Source: a bacterium (GTDB lineage Bacteria > Vulcanimicrobiota > Vulcanimicrobiia > Vulcanimicrobiales > SCRA01). Taken from it: a DNA stretch of 7,627 nt. How positions within the stretch are numbered: the stretch's first letter is position 1; every line of letters starts with the position of its first letter. Of this stretch, positions 6,133-7,627 are shown in pieces. The DNA lies in assembly GCA_028869325.1 (NCBI GenBank), contig JAGWST010000504.1, positions 1 through 7,627 on the forward strand, in the 5' to 3' direction. The notes under the pieces were generated by a model. That model did no database searches. It was not told where the DNA came from and saw only the letters and a program-made list of their open reading frames with translations. Position numbers and translations under genes: made by a program.

Positions 6133-6543
6133 ATGGGACACGCACCGGCAGCGTTTTTCTTCGACGACGGCGACCTGCTCTACGGCGTCTATAACGCTAC
6201 GCTCAACGTGATGCGCCAAATTCTCTCGCCCGATCCCGATGCGCCGATGATCTGGGCCGACATGACGCGTGACCACGCGGCCATCTACAAGTCACGCGCC
6301 ATCTACGAAGACGTGGCGGATGAAGTCGACGGCTGCCCGCACGAGCGCGAGCACGTGGTGGCCGCGTGCGCCTTGCACGGTGGGATCGCCTGGCACGGCA
6401 AGGCCTGCCGTCACTGCCTGCTGTTCATGGGACCCTACTATCCGCTGGAGCTCGATCCCGATCAGGTCCTTGACATCAAGACCACGGGAGTCGCGGACGG
6501 TCTCAACGTGTTGCGGCCCGCGATGGGTCACTTGGGCTCGTAG
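6133..6543 (+). CDS. Unknown protein with Cys/His-rich centre
   Basis: I do not recognise this 136-residue protein. It is soluble, with no signal peptide or membrane segment. The N-terminal third is mixed aromatic/acidic (FFFDDGDLLYGVY at residues 8-20), followed by MIWADMTRDHAAIY (39-52). Its most striking part is residues 68-95, which contain Cys68, His70, His74, Cys79, His82, His88, Cys92, His94 and Cys95, including a C-x-H-C pair. That spacing could bind a metal such as zinc, but it matches no finger class I can name. Codon use is strongly G/C at third positions, like its neighbours, so it is a real gene. It lies 15 bases after the GGT-like gene with its own GGGAG site and is probably co-transcribed with it. 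Its last 41 bases overlap the convergent acyl-CoA synthetase gene. A link to the hydrolase is inferred from position only. Confidence 0.75.
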   Translation: MGHAPAAFFFDDGDLLYGVYNATLNVMRQILSPDPDAPMIWADMTRDHAAIYKSRAIYEDVADEVDGCPHEREHVVAACALHGGIAWHGKACRHCLLFMGPYYPLELDPDQVLDIKTTGVADGLNVLRPAMGHLGS

Positions 6544-7627
6544 CCCGGGCGTCGCCGGCCAGCAGATTCGCGTAGCGCTCGCGCAGATCGCGTTTGCGGA
6601 ACTTGCCGACGCCCGTGCGGGGAATCGCCTCGACGATGATCACGCGGTCGGGGACCCACCATTTCGCGACGCGCTCGCCCAGCCAAAGGCGCAACTCTTC
6701 CTCGCCGGCGCTGCTGCCCTCGCGCAGCACGACGCAGGCTACGGGGCGCTCGATCCACTTCTCATGCGGTACGCCGATGACGGCCGCCTCTTTGACGGCC
6801 GGGTGGCCCATCAGCGTGTTCTCCAGGTCTACCGAGCTGATCCACTCGCCGCCCGACTTCACCAAATCCTTGACGCGATCGACGATGCGCAGATAGCCCA
6901 GCTCGTCCACCGTGCAGATGTCGCCGGTCCGGAACCATCCGTCGACGAACGCGTTCTGCGTCGCCTCGTCGTTCTTGTAGTACTCGGAGGCCACCCAGGG
7001 ACCGCGAATCAGCAGCTCGCCGGCGCTCTTGCCGTCGCTCGGGACCGTGCCGCCGTCGGGGCCGGCCAGGCGCCACTGTACGCCGGCGACGAACGTCCCC
7101 TGGCTGAGCCGCGCCGCCTCGATGCGCTCCGGAGAGGCCTCGCTAAGCGCCGCCTTCACGTGCGAGACGGTGCCGATGGGGCTCGACTCGGTCATCCCCC
7201 AGGCATGCGTGGCGCGAATGTTCATGGCGTCGTAGGATCGCATCAGTCCCGCGGGGAGCGCCGAGCCTCCGATGATGAAGCGCTCGAGGGTGGGTAGGGA
7301 GCCGCCGCTGCGCGTCAGCTCATCGCGAATGCCCAGCCACACCGTCGGCACCCCGGCGGAGACGGTGACTCGCTCGCCGTTTATCTGCGCGATCAAGCTC
7401 TTGGCGTCCATCGCCGGGCCCGGAAAGACCAGCTTGGCGCCCACCATCGGCGCCACGAACGGAAAGCCCCAGGCGTTGACGTGAAACATCGGCACGATGG
7501 GCAGCACCGCGTCGCGCTCGCGCAGACCCAGCGCATCGGCGGCACTGCACGCATAGGCATGGATGACCGTCGAGCGATGCGCGTAGAGCACGCCCTTGGG
7601 ATCGCCGGTCGTCGCCGAGGTGTAGCA
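6503..7627 (-). CDS. Long/medium-chain fatty acyl-CoA synthetase, N-terminus beyond window (partial)
   Basis: The visible 374 residues are the C-terminal two thirds of an ATP-dependent acyl-CoA ligase of the adenylate-forming family. It activates a carboxylic acid to an acyl-adenylate and then to acyl-CoA in the cytoplasm. In order from the window edge there is the phosphate loop CYTSATTGDPKGV, then VLPIVPMFHVNAWGFPF, AGVPTVWLG, IIGGSALP, the motif AWGMTESSP, GWFRTGDI, DRVKDLVKSGGEWISSVDLEN, and the C-terminal PRTGVGKFRKRDL with the adenylation lysine (codon 6602-6604). The VPMFHVNAW and SGGEWISSVDLEN blocks closely resemble the Thermus long-chain fatty-acyl-CoA synthetase and the AlkK medium-chain enzymes. 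Full members have about 540 residues, so roughly 165 are missing on the right. The first glycine of the usual YTSGTTG loop is alanine here. The tail after RERYANLL is a short unconserved-looking extension whose codons overlap the opposing gene. Confidence 0.94.
   Translation of the reverse strand, partial: CYTSATTGDPKGVLYAHRSTVIHAYACSAADALGLRERDAVLPIVPMFHVNAWGFPFVAPMVGAKLVFPGPAMDAKSLIAQINGERVTVSAGVPTVWLGIRDELTRSGGSLPTLERFIIGGSALPAGLMRSYDAMNIRATHAWGMTESSPIGTVSHVKAALSEASPERIEAARLSQGTFVAGVQWRLAGPDGGTVPSDGKSAGELLIRGPWVASEYYKNDEATQNAFVDGWFRTGDICTVDELGYLRIVDRVKDLVKSGGEWISSVDLENTLMGHPAVKEAAVIGVPHEKWIERPVACVVLREGSSAGEEELRLWLGERVAKWWVPDRVIIVEAIPRTGVGKFRKRDLRERYANLLAGDARATSPSDPSRAATR

Noticed and set aside
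1..7627. tRNA, rRNA, CRISPR array, insertion sequence, riboswitch or intrinsic terminator
   Set aside because: Reading both strands showed no cloverleaf-like element, regular spaced repeats, transposase motifs, or GC hairpin with a T-run; nearly all bases are taken up by the listed genes.

Overview
The window is GC-rich (clearly above 60% by eye), tightly packed bacterial DNA with strong G/C preference at third codon positions. It reads as ordinary chromosome rather than an island: I see no transposase, integrase, tRNA, CRISPR array, long repeat or compositional break. A secreted protein with barrel-like alternating strands (3651-4412, minus) suggests a cell envelope with an outer membrane. 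A high-GC proteobacterium or a high-GC deep-branching phylum such as Eremiobacterota would fit, but the sequence alone does not settle the taxon.

Region 1 (1-3654, plus strand) is a run of five closely spaced genes, probably one operon. It holds moaD and moaE (the two molybdopterin synthase subunits), an alpha/beta hydrolase, a PAP2-type membrane lipid phosphatase and a CPA1-type Na+/H+ antiporter. Junctions are very tight: an ATGA overlap between moaE and the hydrolase, a 4 or 22 base overlap into the phosphatase, and 14 bases to the antiporter. An ATGA at positions 18-21 suggests that another gene lies just upstream of moaD. Only moaD and moaE share an evident pathway (molybdenum cofactor synthesis).

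Region 2 (3651-4412, minus strand) is one exported protein of unknown family. Its stop codon overlaps the antiporter stop, and it is divergent from region 3 across a 118-base intergenic gap.

Region 3 (4531-6543, plus strand) is a two-gene unit. The first gene is a cytoplasmic gamma-glutamyltransferase-like Ntn hydrolase of the YwrD type. Fifteen bases later comes a 136-residue protein of unknown function with a Cys/His-rich centre.

Region 4 (6503-7627, minus strand) is the C-terminal two thirds of an acyl-CoA synthetase of the AlkK / Thermus long-chain fatty-acyl-CoA synthetase type. It runs off the right edge, and its 3' end overlaps the small unknown gene by 41 bases.

No clearly new multi-gene system is visible. 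The items most worth checking are the Cys/His-rich unknown protein next to the GGT-like enzyme, the altered active-site surroundings of that enzyme, the orphan barrel-like protein, and the two convergent gene ends that overlap with no room for a terminator.
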